Positions 46,376 through 56,591 of a stretch of 64,000 nt of DNA are shown piece after piece. The stretch is taken from assembly GCF_003464085.1 (NCBI RefSeq), contig NZ_QSDR01000022.1, positions 1 to 64,000 of the forward strand. The letters run 5' to 3'. The notes under the pieces are model-generated. The model saw nothing but the letters and a program-made list of their open reading frames with translations, was not told the origin of the DNA and made no database searches. Positions within the stretch are counted from its first letter, which is position 1; the number at the start of each line of letters is the position of its first letter. Origin of the DNA: Clostridium sp. AM58-1XD (GTDB lineage: Bacteria > Bacillota > Clostridia > Lachnospirales > Lachnospiraceae). The translations under genes were made by a program, and so were the position numbers.

Positions 46376-47389
46376 CTATTTCTCGTTGTTTTTCTGTTCT
46401 TTATTTTTCTGTTCTTTATTTTTTCCTTCCTGTCCCGATTTCCCGTCTCTGCATCGTTCCTCCAGCCGTTTTGCCATGCCGGTGATCTCATACAGAACGG
46501 CGGAAAAATCTCCTCTGTACACCTGGGGAGTCTGAGCTTTGATCTTGAATTCTCCGTCTCCAATGTCGTCAAACATCTGCTTTTCATCGCTGATCATCGT
46601 ATTCAGACGCCATACCAGATCGTTCAGTCCCTTTGCCATCGTACCGATTTCATCCATGGAATCATAGTCTATATGCACTCTTAAATCGCCGTTGGATACC
46701 TTCCAGATTCCTTCCGTAATATCACTGATCGGCTTTCCGATCAGACGCATCAGATGAATATCCAGTCCTACAATCATCAATGTGATTAAAAGGAGAATAA
46801 TGATTTTTCCAACCATATACCGTACGTACGTGTTCTCGTCCTGTATTCCTGCTCTCGCAGCCTCTTTTTCATTGTATTCTACGATATCCAGGAACAGGTC
46901 GCTTCCTTCCTTAAACATGTCATGCGATTCTTCAAACAGTGCTTTAATCTGAGGATCATGGCGATTAGCCCTGCTCACGGCCAGCATCGTTTCACTGCAG
47001 TCCATGTATTCCTTCCAGATCTCCTCTGCCTGATCGATCAGCGCTCTTGTCGGCTTATCTGCAGCATGTACCTTATAATCGCCGATTCCCGTCCAGATTT
47101 CTTCTCTCAGAACATGCAGTTCTTCCTCCAGATTCCGTCTTTCTTCCTCAGAATCTGACATAACATAGGAATACTCCTGTATACGGTAATCGGACGTCTT
47201 TGTGTTCAGATCTTCCAGGATGACGACGGACGGAAGCCAGTACTGGGAAATGTCCGTATTAATCTGTTTGATTCTGCTGGTGGCAACCGACGCCTGTATT
47301 CCCAGAATGAGAACGCCTGCAATGCTGATCGCTCCCAGAAGCATGAGCTTTGTCCGCACTTTTAAATTTTTCAGTCTGATATAGTTCAT
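46376..47389 (-). CDS. 4HB-HAMP membrane protein lacking an output domain
   Basis: A 337-residue protein. It has an N-terminal membrane helix (about 14-34), an extracellular four-helix-bundle sensor (35-190), a second membrane helix (about 192-214) and a HAMP domain (RLIGKPISDITEGIWKVSNGDL, about 215-268). It then ends in a short region and a repetitive lysine/glutamate/glutamine tail (KNKEQKNKEQK). A methyl-accepting chemotaxis protein would carry some 250 further residues of signalling helix, which are missing. The tail comes from a 15-base tandem repeat. It is the last gene of the oligopeptide ABC operon, 10 bases after oppF, and could sense the same ligands. Truncated chemoreceptor or specialised sensor are both possible. 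Confidence 0.7.
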   Translation of the reverse strand: MNYIRLKNLKVRTKLMLLGAISIAGVLILGIQASVATSRIKQINTDISQYWLPSVVILEDLNTKTSDYRIQEYSYVMSDSEEERRNLEEELHVLREEIWTGIGDYKVHAADKPTRALIDQAEEIWKEYMDCSETMLAVSRANRHDPQIKALFEESHDMFKEGSDLFLDIVEYNEKEAARAGIQDENTYVRYMVGKIIILLLITLMIVGLDIHLMRLIGKPISDITEGIWKVSNGDLRVHIDYDSMDEIGTMAKGLNDLVWRLNTMISDEKQMFDDIGDGEFKIKAQTPQVYRGDFSAVLYEITGMAKRLEERCRDGKSGQEGKNKEQKNKEQKNNEK

Positions 47390-47399
47390 TTTTACCCCT

Positions 47400-48380
47400 T
47401 TACCTGTTTAACGGAAAATGGCAGAAAACCTGCCTCTCTCCAAAATTCTGTCCATTCGGCACCACCTGGCTGCAGATTTCCTGAGCATAAGGACATCTGG
47501 TATGAAAGCGGCAGCCGGACGGAGGATTTACCGGACTTGGAATCTCCCCGCTCAAAATCTCCTTTTCCTCATTTCTGAGCCTTGGATCTGCCTTTGGAAT
47601 CGCCTCCAGCAAAAACTTCGTATATGGATGAAGCGGATGATCATATAATTCCTCCGTCTCTCCGATTTCACATACACTTCCTAAAAACATGACGCATACT
47701 CTGTCTGCAATAAATTTCACAACACTCAAATCGTGGGAAATGAAAAGGTAGGTCAGCGAATACATCTCCTGAAGGTCTTTCAGCAGGTTCAGAACCTGAG
47801 ACTGTATGGAAACATCCAGCGCGGAAACAGGCTCATCACAGATGATCAGTTTCGGTCTCAGAGCAATTGCCCTGGCAATTCCGATCCTCTGGCGCTGGCC
47901 TCCGGAAAACTGATGAGGGTAACGGTTCAGAAAATCTCTGGGAATTCCTACCAGATCCATAAGTTTCAGAACTTCTTCCTCCGTTTCTTTTTTCCCTCTC
48001 ATTCCATATGTTACGAGTGGTTCCGCTATGATTTCCTTCACAGACATACGCGGATTCAGCGAAGCGTACGGATCCTGGAATATAATCTGCATCTGCCGCC
48101 TTCTGCTGCCAAACTCCCTGTCGCTCATCCGTTCGATATTTTCACCTTCAAAAATAATCTCTCCCGATGTAGGCGGAATCAGCCGTATAAGAAGACGGCC
48201 AAGAGTACTTTTTCCGCAGCCCGATTCTCCGACCAGTGCCATTGTCTCTCCCTCGTAGATTTTCAGGCTGACGTCAGAAACTGCATGAACTGTCTGTTTT
48301 CCTCTTCTGCCCTTATTCAGCGGAAATTCTTTTACGAGCTGACGTGCTTCCAGGAGTATCTTTCTGTTCTCACCATTCAT
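47400..48380 (-). CDS. Oligopeptide/dipeptide ABC transporter ATP-binding protein OppF/DppF
   Basis: A 326-residue ATPase. Walker A GESGCGKSTLGR (about residue 54), Q-loop IFQDPYASLNPRM, signature SGGQRQRIGIARAI and Walker B LIICDEPVSALDVS are intact. The C-terminal oligopeptide extension has the cysteines of GCRFHTRCPYAQEIC, which bind an Fe-S cluster in several members. It overlaps the oppD stop by 11 bases, consistent with translational coupling, and energises uptake with OppD. Confidence 0.93.
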   Translation of the reverse strand: MNGENRKILLEARQLVKEFPLNKGRRGKQTVHAVSDVSLKIYEGETMALVGESGCGKSTLGRLLIRLIPPTSGEIIFEGENIERMSDREFGSRRRQMQIIFQDPYASLNPRMSVKEIIAEPLVTYGMRGKKETEEEVLKLMDLVGIPRDFLNRYPHQFSGGQRQRIGIARAIALRPKLIICDEPVSALDVSIQSQVLNLLKDLQEMYSLTYLFISHDLSVVKFIADRVCVMFLGSVCEIGETEELYDHPLHPYTKFLLEAIPKADPRLRNEEKEILSGEIPSPVNPPSGCRFHTRCPYAQEICSQVVPNGQNFGERQVFCHFPLNR

Positions 48381-49412
48381 CTGCCTCGTTCTCCTTTCCC
48401 GCCGATATCTCCTTTTGCTGCATTTCTTCTTTGCTGCAGGCAGAATCCTTATATTTAAAGCATCTTACCTGATGGCCCTTTCTGATCTCGTACATATCCG
48501 GCCTCGATTCAAAACAGCAATCCATCGCCTCTTCGCATCTGCCACAGAAGCTGCAGCCTTTAGGAAGATGAAGGAGGTTCGGCACAACGCCCTCAATCGT
48601 GTATAGCCGTTCTTCCTTCCCGTCCAGCTTCGGGATTGATCTCAGCAGGCCTTTTGTATATGGATGGCTTGTTTTTTCAAAAAGCTCGAAGACTTCTGCC
48701 TGTTCCATCACCTTTCCCGCATACATAACATAGACGTAATCGCATACTTCCGCAACCACTCCCATGTTGTGAGTAATCATTATAATGGAAGTCCCCTGTT
48801 CATCGCGCAGACGCTTCATCAGTCTCAGAATCTGTGCTTCAATCGTCACATCAAGAGCTGTCGTCGGTTCGTCTGCAATCATCACTTTCGGTTTGCACAC
48901 CATCGCCATACCAATCATCACTCTTTGCCGCAGGCGCCTGACAACTGGTGCGGATATGCGTAATACCGCTTTTCCGGTTCTGGTATTCCTACCTCCCGGA
49001 AGATATCGATTACCCGTTCCTTTGCCTCTTTCCTGCTCACTTTTTGATGGAGAACAATCGCTTCCCTAACCTGGCGTCCCACCTGGTAAACAGGATTCAG
49101 CGACGTCATCGGTTCCTGAAATATCATGGAAATGTCGCGCCCTCTCACTTCAGAGAACTCTTTTTTGTTCAAATGGGTAATATCACGTCCATCCAGAGTG
49201 ATCGTTCCGTCCACAACTTTGCCCGGATGGCGGAGCAGCCCCATCACAGACATGGCTGTCATACTTTTTCCACAGCCAGATTCACCGACAATACCGACAA
49301 TTTTTCCAGCCGGGACGTCGATGGATACCCCATCCACTGCAGGCACAACGCCTTTAGAGGTAAAAAAATGAGATTTCAGATTTTCAATCTGCAGTGCCAT
49401 ATGTTCGCTCAT
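48370..49412 (-). CDS. Oligopeptide/dipeptide ABC transporter ATP-binding protein OppD/DppD (one frameshift)
   Basis: About 347 residues after repair. Walker A GESGCGKSMTAMS, Q-loop IFQEPMTSLNPVY, and after the break VMIADEPTTALDVTIEAQ. The frame is lost exactly in the ABC signature at 48935: the coding strand reads SGA-C where SGG-LRQRV is expected, and one extra G restores it. The C-terminal cysteine set CSFCGRCEEAMDCC is present. The start follows GGGGG; the gene is 12 bases after oppC. Confidence 0.88.
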
Positions 49413-49424
49413 CGTTCTGCCCCC

Positions 49425-50333
49425 TTACTGTTCTTTCAGATATGGATCCAGCACATCCCTAAGTCCGTCTCCCAGAAAATTGAATGCCAGCACTACGACC
49501 ATAATGGCAATACACGGAGCAATCGGAAGCCAGGGTTCGCTGAACAGATATTTTTTACCCCAGGAGGCCATCAGCCCCCAGCTGGCGTCGGGAAGCTGAA
49601 CTCCCACGCCCAAAAAACTCAGGCTGGATTCAGAAAGAATGGCAGACGGAATATTCAGTGTGAATAATACGATCAGAGACGGTATGCAGTTAGGCAGTAT
49701 ATGGCGGAACATAATTTTCGGTTTTTTCACGCCGATTGAACGTGCTGCCTCCACATACTCCGTTTCCTTTAATGACATTGTCTGCGCCCGCACCACCCGG
49801 GCAGTGCTTGCCCACTCCGTTACACTCAGGGCGATAAAAATGTTCATCAATCCTCCACCCAGAGTATACATGAAGACCATTGCCAGAAGAAGCGCCGGGA
49901 AAGCCAGCATAATATCCCCAAGCCGCATAATAATATAATCAGTTTTTCCGCCGTAAAAACCGGCAACCAGTCCCAGGACAGTGCCCGCAGTCATCGCTAC
50001 AACCGTAGGCACAATGCCGACCACCAGCGAAATCCTGGCACCGTACAGCAGCCTGCTGAATACGTCTCTGCCAAGTTCATCCGTACCCATAATATGAGCT
50101 GCGCTTGGCGCCTGCAGCCGGTTGACGAGGTCCTGTTCCAGATACCCGTAAGGGGCAATATGAGGGGCAAATACTGCCATTAGGGCGATAACGATAATCA
50201 CCACAGCAGAAAACGCTGCCAGCTTATTCTGCCTTACCAGGGTTTTCAGTTTATCCAGCCACGTATCGGCCTCTCCGATCTGAGCCGCCGTATCCGACGG
50301 CTTCTGTATTTTCTTTCCTTCCAACTCTGCCAT
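49425..50333 (-). CDS. Oligopeptide/dipeptide ABC transporter permease OppC/DppC
   Basis: A 302-residue inner-membrane permease with the N-terminal OppC_N helix (AAFSAVVIIVIALMAVFAP) and five further helices. The EAA loop EYVEAARSIGVKKPKIMFRHILPN (two parts) contacts the ATPases. The most likely start is ATG 50333, nine bases after GGGAGG; the ATG at 50342 lies right against the site. It follows oppB almost without a gap. Confidence 0.9.
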   Translation of the reverse strand: MAELEGKKIQKPSDTAAQIGEADTWLDKLKTLVRQNKLAAFSAVVIIVIALMAVFAPHIAPYGYLEQDLVNRLQAPSAAHIMGTDELGRDVFSRLLYGARISLVVGIVPTVVAMTAGTVLGLVAGFYGGKTDYIIMRLGDIMLAFPALLLAMVFMYTLGGGLMNIFIALSVTEWASTARVVRAQTMSLKETEYVEAARSIGVKKPKIMFRHILPNCIPSLIVLFTLNIPSAILSESSLSFLGVGVQLPDASWGLMASWGKKYLFSEPWLPIAPCIAIMVVVLAFNFLGDGLRDVLDPYLKEQ

Positions 50334-50334
50334 C

Positions 50335-51279
50335 TTATGCATCCTCCCTGATTCTTGGGTCTAATACGGAATACAAAAGGTCCGCCGCCAGATTGCCGAT
50401 AATGACCAGGATCGTCGTAAATACAACCGTTCCCTGCAGCAAAGGCATATCTCTCGTTTCAATCGCGTTTACAGCCAGGCGGCCGATTCCCGGTATTCCG
50501 AATACGCTTTCTGTAATCACCGCTCCTGAAAGCATACTGGCAATCTGCAGAGCCATCATGGTTACGACAGGAGCATGGCATTTTTTAACGCGTGGCAGAT
50601 AATGACTCTGTATTCTCTCAGGCCTTTTGCCTGGCTGTCCTGATGTAATCATCCTGCATGACCTCCAGCACATTAGACCGTGTCATCCTGGCGATACTGC
50701 CCGCCGAGTTCCATCCCAGCACGACAGCGGGTAGCACCATGCATGCAATGGAATCATATCCCGATACGGGAAACCATTTTAATTTGAAAGCCAGAGAGTA
50801 CTGAAGCACAAGGGCGATCATGAACACCGGCATGGAAACGCCCATGAGAGCAGCTCCCATGAAAAGCCGGTCAATGATCTTATTCTGCCGAATAGCGGCT
50901 GTCATACCGGCAGCTATACCAATGATCCATGCAAATACCGCCGAACACACCGCCAGCTTAATCGTATTTGGAAATGCCTCCAGTATAATGGATGTCACAT
51001 TCCTGTTCAGCCGGTAGGATGTTCCGAAATCACCTCTCAGAGCATTTCCCACATATCGGAAAAACTGCACGTAGAGAGCTGGTCAAGTCCCATCTCACGG
51101 CTGACCTTTTCAATTACGGCCTGATTGACATGCTCTCCCATCATCGTTGCCACCGGATTGCCGGGCACAATCCGAAGCATGATGAAAATAAGCAGAATAA
51201 CGCCGATCAGAACAGGTATGGACGCTGCTATTCGTTTCAGAATTTTACTAACCACGAAGATTTTCCTCCTAAATGCCAA
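50335..51279 (-). CDS. Oligopeptide/dipeptide ABC transporter permease OppB/DppB (three frameshifts)
   Basis: About 315 residues after repair, the standard OppB length. The N-terminal helix (IPVLIGVILLIFIMLRIVPGNP) is in the first frame, the central helices and VLPAVVLGWNSAGSIARMTRS in the second, and VVTMMALQIASMLSGAVITESVF with the end in the third. Breaks are at 51078 (CC read as C on the coding strand), 50630 (GGG read as GG) and 50570 (CCC read as CC), the last two flanking the EAA loop (ARAKGLREYRVI). Three independent lesions in one small gene within an otherwise intact operon favour sequence error. Confidence 0.85.
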
Positions 51280-51375
51280 AACAGATGAGGTTTTGTCACA
51301 ACCTCATCCGAATGACTGTCATATTTAAATATCACTGCAGCGGTTCAAGGCCGGAAGGTCCTGAACCGTTCTGTA

Positions 51376-53057
51376 TTATTTTATAGATATGTTATAAAAA
51401 CTAATGTCACTGAAACCATTCCATGCAGGAGCAAATCCCTCCACCTTGTCACCGACTGCAAACAGGTGCTCCTCTGAAAGAAGCGGAACCCATGCTGCAT
51501 CCTCATGAATCAGCTTTTCCTCCAGATCATTGTATTCCGCAATTCTCTCGTCCTCGTTCACGATCGAACGCGCCTTCTGAATTCGTTCCATTACAGACTG
51601 ATCCGGATAATTGAGGGAACGCATCTTTGTCTTTTCTTCATTGCCAAAGAACGCATAGATGAAGTTGTCAGGGTCATTATAGTCAGCCGACCACGTGGAC
51701 GTATAGGATCCCATCTCTCCCGAATTCCTCGTATCCAGCCATGTGGATTCATCATATGTCTTGATGTCAGCCGTGATTCCAACCTGTGACAGCTGATCCT
51801 TGATGACCTGAAGAGTCATGGTCCTCGTATCGGAAGCGCTGCTGTCCGCCGCAATCTCCATCGTAAAACCGTCGGCGTAGCCGCCTCTGCAAGCAGCTTC
51901 TTCGCCTCCTCCGGATTATACTCTATAGTCGGAAGCTTTTCGTTAAATCCAATCAGATGATGAGGGAAAATACCGTTTTCCAGCTGTCCCTTTCCATCAT
52001 AAAGAGAATCCAGTATTGCCTGGCGGTCAATGGACATCTGTACGGCCTTTCTCACCTTTACATCATTGAACGGTTCCATGTTCTGGTTCATAGTAAAATA
52101 TGTAATTCCTACACGCGGGCCGGAAACGATCTGATCCGGATAAGCCTCCTCGAAGTGGCCGATGGAATCCCTTGCGTAATCTAAATCAACGATATCCAGT
52201 TCTCCGCTTTCAAACATCATGCTCTGCGTCTGAACGTCAGGAACCACTTTGATTACAACTCCCGGAAGCTCGGAAGCTCCCTTCCAGTAATCCTCATTCC
52301 GAACAAGCACAAGCTGGTCGTTCAGGGTCCAGGAAACGAATTTAAACGGTCCCGTTCCCACCGTAACAGAAGGATCAAGTCCAAACTGGTCTCCCGCCTT
52401 TTCCGTACTTTCCTTATCATAGATCGCTACGCCCGGGCTGGACAGACATGCCAGGAATCCTGCGTATGGTTCCCTTAACGTAATCTCCGCCTTATAATCG
52501 TCAAGAATTTTAATTCCCTCCAGCTCCTCTGCCTTTCCTTCGAACAGTTCTGAAGCCCCCTTGATCTGGTCCACAAATTCCGAGTTCGTGCCTCCCTGTA
52601 CCGTCAGCATACGTTCCAGAGAATATTTTACATCTTCTGCCGTAAAATCAGCTCCGTTATGGAATTTGACTCCCTGCCGCAGATTAAATGTGTAAACAAG
52701 TCCGTCCGGAGTCACCTCCCAGCTCTCTGCCAGACCTGGAACAATCTTTGTGGTTCCGTCATCCTGAACCTCGACTTCCACCAGCCTGTCATAAATATTG
52801 AGCGGAATCTCATAGTCCTTGGATGTCTTATGTACATCAGCCGTCTGAATATCTGCCACTAAAGCCACCCGCAGAAAACCTGTGGTATCGACTTCTGTTC
52901 CCTTCGTCTCGCCCGGCACGTCTGTGCTTCCCGCATTCTCCGTCTGCTGCTGGGTCTCCGACTCCGCCGGCACCATACTGCCTCCGCAGCCCCAAAGTGC
53001 CAGACCTGCTGCCATTGCTGCCGCCAATACACCAAACCTTTTTTTCATATTACTCAA
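51376..53057 (-). CDS. ABC transporter substrate-binding lipoprotein, family 5 (OppA/DppA; one frameshift)
   Basis: About 560 residues after repair. The signal peptide ends in the lipobox ALWGC (Cys about residue 24). The family 5 pattern is clear: LAESWEVTPDGLVYTFNLRQ and GVKFHNGADFTAEDVKYSLERM near residue 110-150. The frame breaks at 51881 (GGG read as GG on the coding strand) after LLAEA, and resumes as DGFTMEIAADSS. It is first gene of the minus-strand opp-type operon, with a consensus promoter and a hairpin in its leader. The ligand is probably a short peptide, though family 5 also binds nickel chelates and sugars. Confidence 0.88.
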
Positions 53058-53140
53058 GTCTCCTCCTCTTCTTTGTCAGGCCGTCTTCGATGTTTCCTCC
53101 CTTTGGTAAATCAAAAACTGCACATACATAAAATTCCTAT

Positions 53141-53247
53141 GATGCAAAAATGGGTGCATCGGCCCGGGGCCTGCACCTTCGCATTTTTCATCTTCCTGAC
53201 ATCCAACTTAGTGCTTGAATAATAACATATTGAGTATAAAATTTCAA
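53141..53247 (-). promoter_or_regulatory. Promoter and leader hairpin of the opp-type operon
   Basis: Minus strand TTGAAA (plus 53242-53247), 17-base spacer, TATTAT (plus 53219-53224). The leader contains a strong interrupted stem at 53141-53192: GATG/CATC, AAAAATG/CATTTTT and GGTGCA/TGCACC around a GC-rich loop. There is no T-run, so mRNA stabilisation or a protein or ligand site is more likely than termination. Confidence 0.55.
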
Positions 53248-53294
53248 TGTTTTTGACCGTCCCAAAATTATTTATTCTTTTTTAACTTTTTCTC

Positions 53295-53323
53295 TTGACA
53301 AATTTCTTATAATATCATAAAAT
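53295..53323 (+). promoter_or_regulatory. tRNA-Arg promoter
   Basis: TTGACA (53295-53300), 17-base spacer, TAAAAT (53318-53323), 25 bases before the tRNA. Confidence 0.7.
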
Positions 53324-53347
53324 AATTAACGTTGCGAATGCAGCAAT

Positions 53348-53421
<74 letters not shown>

Positions 53422-53423
53422 CT

Positions 53424-53456
53424 AAAAAGCCTTGATTACTCAGGGCTTTTTTGTTT
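53424..53456 (+). terminator. Terminator of the tRNA gene
   Basis: AAAAAGCC and GGCTTTTTT form a stem around TTGATTACTCA, ending in a T-run. Confidence 0.75.
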
Positions 53457-53587
53457 TTCGGAAAACGATTGATCCTTTTCTGTCATCTGCCCCTTTCTGC
53501 GCTCTTTTAAAGTCTAAGCCCCTGTTTAACGATTCCTCCATACACCGCATACAATATAGAAATGATAACTGATGCAGAGGTATGCCT

Positions 53588-53842
53588 ATGCCAGGCGGCT
53601 GGTCTTATCAATCCGATCTTACCCCCTATGATCTATACGTGTTCTACCGTGCAGTCGGAAAACACGACGACTATTTTTATGTGCCGGTAGCTGTTGCAAA
53701 ACAGATCGTAAACGGCACTAATTACCGGTTTATGTGTATTGCAGAACCTCAGTCGGAAAATCTCAATCCCCATTTTGCAATTATTAGTATTTATCAGCCT
53801 CTCAGGGGAGAACCCTATGTAACGAGTATTCTCCCTCTGTAA
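53588..53842 (+). CDS. Small cystatin-like protein
   Basis: An 84-residue soluble protein without a signal peptide. It starts PGGW, and has a central KQIVNGTNYRF segment matching the cystatin QxVxG hairpin followed by NY, then a long strand HFAIISIYQPL. This order (N-terminal glycines, QxVxG loop, C-terminal hairpin) mirrors stefins and cystatins, which plug cysteine protease active sites. ATG 53588 has AGAGG at seven bases; ATG 53582 is possible. It is a single gene between tRNA-Arg and the lytS gene. Protease inhibition is inferred from the motif only. Confidence 0.55.
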   Translation: MPGGWSYQSDLTPYDLYVFYRAVGKHDDYFYVPVAVAKQIVNGTNYRFMCIAEPQSENLNPHFAIISIYQPLRGEPYVTSILPL

Positions 53843-53964
53843 TTTCCGCCCGCCTTCCCGCCTCTTTGTCCCTGTATGGAAATATCCTTGCCCCATTTCC
53901 ATTCTTCCGTTATAATAAACCTTAACGAAACATAAACATACATAGAGGTTGCCGGGGGGAAATT

Positions 53965-55702
53965 ATGGCTTCACAAGGGATCTTTTTAAGCCTGATATTT
54001 AATATCAGCATGCTGTTTACCATCTCCAGCCTTTTAACCAGGATACCGTCGCTTCGGTATCTTGTCATGGAGCGTTGGGACAGGCTGGGCGGGAGGCTTA
54101 TGCTGTCGCTCATTTTCAGCGCCGTCAGTATTCTGTCTACTTATACCGGAATCAATGTCAAAGGTGTAATCGTAAATACACGTGTGATTGGAGTTCTGGC
54201 AGGAGGCCTGATCGGGGGGCCGGTCGTCGGCATCACGGTCGGTATTCTCGCAGGGCTTCACCGCCTTCTTTTTGTAGGCGGCTTTACTACTTATGCCTGC
54301 GCCCTGTCCTGTGCTCTCTACGGATTTATATGTGCTGCTTTTTATCCGCATTTTGTCAGAGGCAGCTGGGAAGGCGGCAAGCTGTTTTGCATGACTCTGA
54401 TCTGTGAAACTCTCCATATGTCACTGATTCTTATGATATCGCGCCCCTTCGATTCAGCCGTGGAAGCGGTCAGAATTCTGGCCCTCCCGATGGTCGTCCT
54501 GAATGCTCTGGGAACGCTTATGTTCCTGTCCAATTTCACTAAGACATTTCGTGAAAAGGATCATGAATCGGCGCGCAATCTGAAGATAGCGCTCTCCATC
54601 GCCCAGCAGTGCCTTCCTCATTTAAGGAGAGGACTGACCAGCCGTCAGGATATGGCCCAGACCGTAGACATCATTTTATCGGCAGGCATTGGAGATGAGG
54701 TCATCATCACTAACAAAGACCGTGTTTTAGCAGGCGCAGCAAGTTTCAGCCACATGCGAAAGAAGAGAACGACAGTACCGCATTTCCCCATGCCGCCAGA
54801 CTTTCCATGGAAAAGAAACAGGTCATCACCGACACGGAAAATACAGGCAGTGCCGTCGTCTATGGGTGGACAAAGAAAAATACAACTATTGCCGCCCCTC
54901 TGATTATTCGGGGAGAACCGGTCGGGAGCCTGTCCGTATCCGTCAGAAACCGTCTTATGATGCTGGAAACAGATAAGGAATTTATCGAAGGACTTTCCGT
55001 GTTGTTTTCCACTCAGCTGGAGCTGTCGCAGCTGGAATTTCAGAAAAAACAGCTGCGCAAAGCAGAATTTAAGGCGCTTCAGGCTCAGATTAACCCGCAC
55101 TTTCTTTACAATGCTCTGAACGCAATCTCATGTGTATGCCGGGAAAATCCCAGCAGAGCAAGAGAACTTCTGCTCTCCCTTGCCGTTTATTTCAGAGAAG
55201 GGCTTGAGAATACATCGTACGTCGTATCCCTTGGAGATGAACTGAAGCATCTGGATCATTACCTGGAGCTGGAGCAGGCACGGTTTGAAGAAGACCTTCA
55301 GGTATCCTTTGATATCAGGGCCGATTACGGCTGCCTCGTTCCGTCCAGTATTTTACAGCCCGTTGTAGAAAATGCCATCAAATACGGAAGCGACAGCCAG
55401 GGACGGAGAATCATTACGATACGTGCATGGAAAACGGAAAATGCCGTTAAAATTGAAGTGTCCGATCAGGGATACGGATTTCCGGAAGCTGCCGTCAGCC
55501 TTTGGAAGAGCGGTTTTGAGGGAACGAATCATTCGGACTGGCCAATGTGGACCAGCGCCTGAAAAACATATGTGAAGACGGTGCCGGAATTGTGATCGAT
55601 ACCGGAAAAGATGGAAGTAAAGTGATACTGACCGTTACTGAAATTACTGAAGAGATGAAAAACAGGGGTGGTGAAAATGAAAATAGCAATTATAGACGAT
55701 GA
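53965..55702 (+). CDS. LytS/BtsS-type sensor histidine kinase (two frameshifts)
   Basis: About 579 residues after repair. The N-terminal 5TM-LYT sensor has about six helices (LMLSLIFSAVSILSTYTGI and VIGVLAGGLIGGPVVGITV are typical). A GAF-like domain spans roughly 220-360, then the LytS dimerisation box FKALQAQINPHFLYNALNAI with the phospho-acceptor His, and an ATPase domain with the N-box VVENAIKYG and DQGYGFPE. Breaks lie at 54739 (GG read as G) and 55535 (GGG read as GG). The repaired end overlaps the response regulator start by 26 bases. Related kinases sense pyruvate or similar acids and control a cognate transporter, which suits the GntP gene downstream. Confidence 0.87.
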
Positions 55703-56396
55703 GCGGCCGGCACGCAGAGAGCTGCGGCATCAAATCGAACTGGTCATGCCTGATGCCGAGATTTCAGAGGCCAACAGCGGTGCCTCGGCGCTGGAGCTTT
55801 TTGGGAAACAGGTCTTTGACCTGATTTTTGTAGATATTGACCTGCGCGACATGAAGGGCACGGTTCTGGCTGCTGCCGTCCTGAAAATGCTTCCGGAGGC
55901 TCAGATTGTATTCGCTACTGCATATTCTGAATACGCTCTGGAAGCGTTTGAAATGGGGGCTGCAAATTATATTATCAAGCCCTTTGATCCTGAACGCGTA
56001 AAAAAAATTGTGCAAAAATGCAGCGAACGGCTTCACGAGAGCCCGTCGCCTAAGAAACTGTCAGGACGTCTTGTCATAAACAGCAGCCGGAAAACAATTG
56101 TTCTGGATGTCCCGTCCATTATCTATATCGAAACAGGAGAACACGGCTGCATCCTCCATACGAAGGAAGGCGACTACACTGAAAATGCTGCAATCGGGGA
56201 TTATGAGAAACGTCTGCAGCCCTATTACTTTTATCGTATACATAAAAGTTACCTTGTCAATCTCCGTTATATCTCAGAAATCTTTTTATGGTATAACAAC
56301 AGCTTCGCTATAAAATTAAAGCAGAAAGCCGATTTGATCCTGCCTGTGGGCAGAGAAAAGATAAAGGGTCTCAGGCAGATTCTTAACGAATGCTGA
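55677..56396 (+). CDS. LytTR family response regulator
   Basis: A 239-residue regulator. The receiver domain has acidic residues IIDDE near the start, the phosphorylated Asp in FVDIDLRDM (about residue 54) and the conserved Lys in YIIKPFD (about 104). The C-terminal LytTR DNA-binding domain (about 135-235) has YIETGEHGCILHTKEGDY and the RIHKSYLVNLRYI block. ATG 55677 follows AGGGGTGG; a TTG/GTG extension upstream is unlikely. It is translationally coupled to the kinase gene and probably activates the permease gene that follows. Confidence 0.93.
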   Translation: MKIAIIDDERPARRELRHQIELVMPDAEISEANSGASALELFGKQVFDLIFVDIDLRDMKGTVLAAAVLKMLPEAQIVFATAYSEYALEAFEMGAANYIIKPFDPERVKKIVQKCSERLHESPSPKKLSGRLVINSSRKTIVLDVPSIIYIETGEHGCILHTKEGDYTENAAIGDYEKRLQPYYFYRIHKSYLVNLRYISEIFLWYNNSFAIKLKQKADLILPVGREKIKGLRQILNEC

Positions 56397-56413
56397 GACG
56401 TAAATTTACCATT

Positions 56414-56507
56414 ACCGTTCGGGGGCTGAAACTCGTAGTTCACGCCCTTTTTGAACGTTTTGCACAAAATATATTTACGATCCCCAATTAAATAGGTAAT
56501 ATATAAT
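56414..56507 (+). promoter_or_regulatory. GntP permease promoter with candidate LytTR direct repeat
   Basis: TATAAT at 56502-56507 lacks a good -35 box, as expected for an activated promoter. Upstream, ACCGTTCGG (56414-56422) fits the LytTR half-site, and a weaker GTAGTTCAC follows with its GTT 21 bases later (56438-56440). Direct repeats two helical turns apart are the usual LytTR arrangement. Confidence 0.4.
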
Positions 56508-56591
56508 AAAATTGCAGCCGTTCCAGAGGGCGTAGCTTCTTGCGTTGTCAGAACAGCCGCATTAAAAAAAATGATTGGGGGTAGTTTTTTT

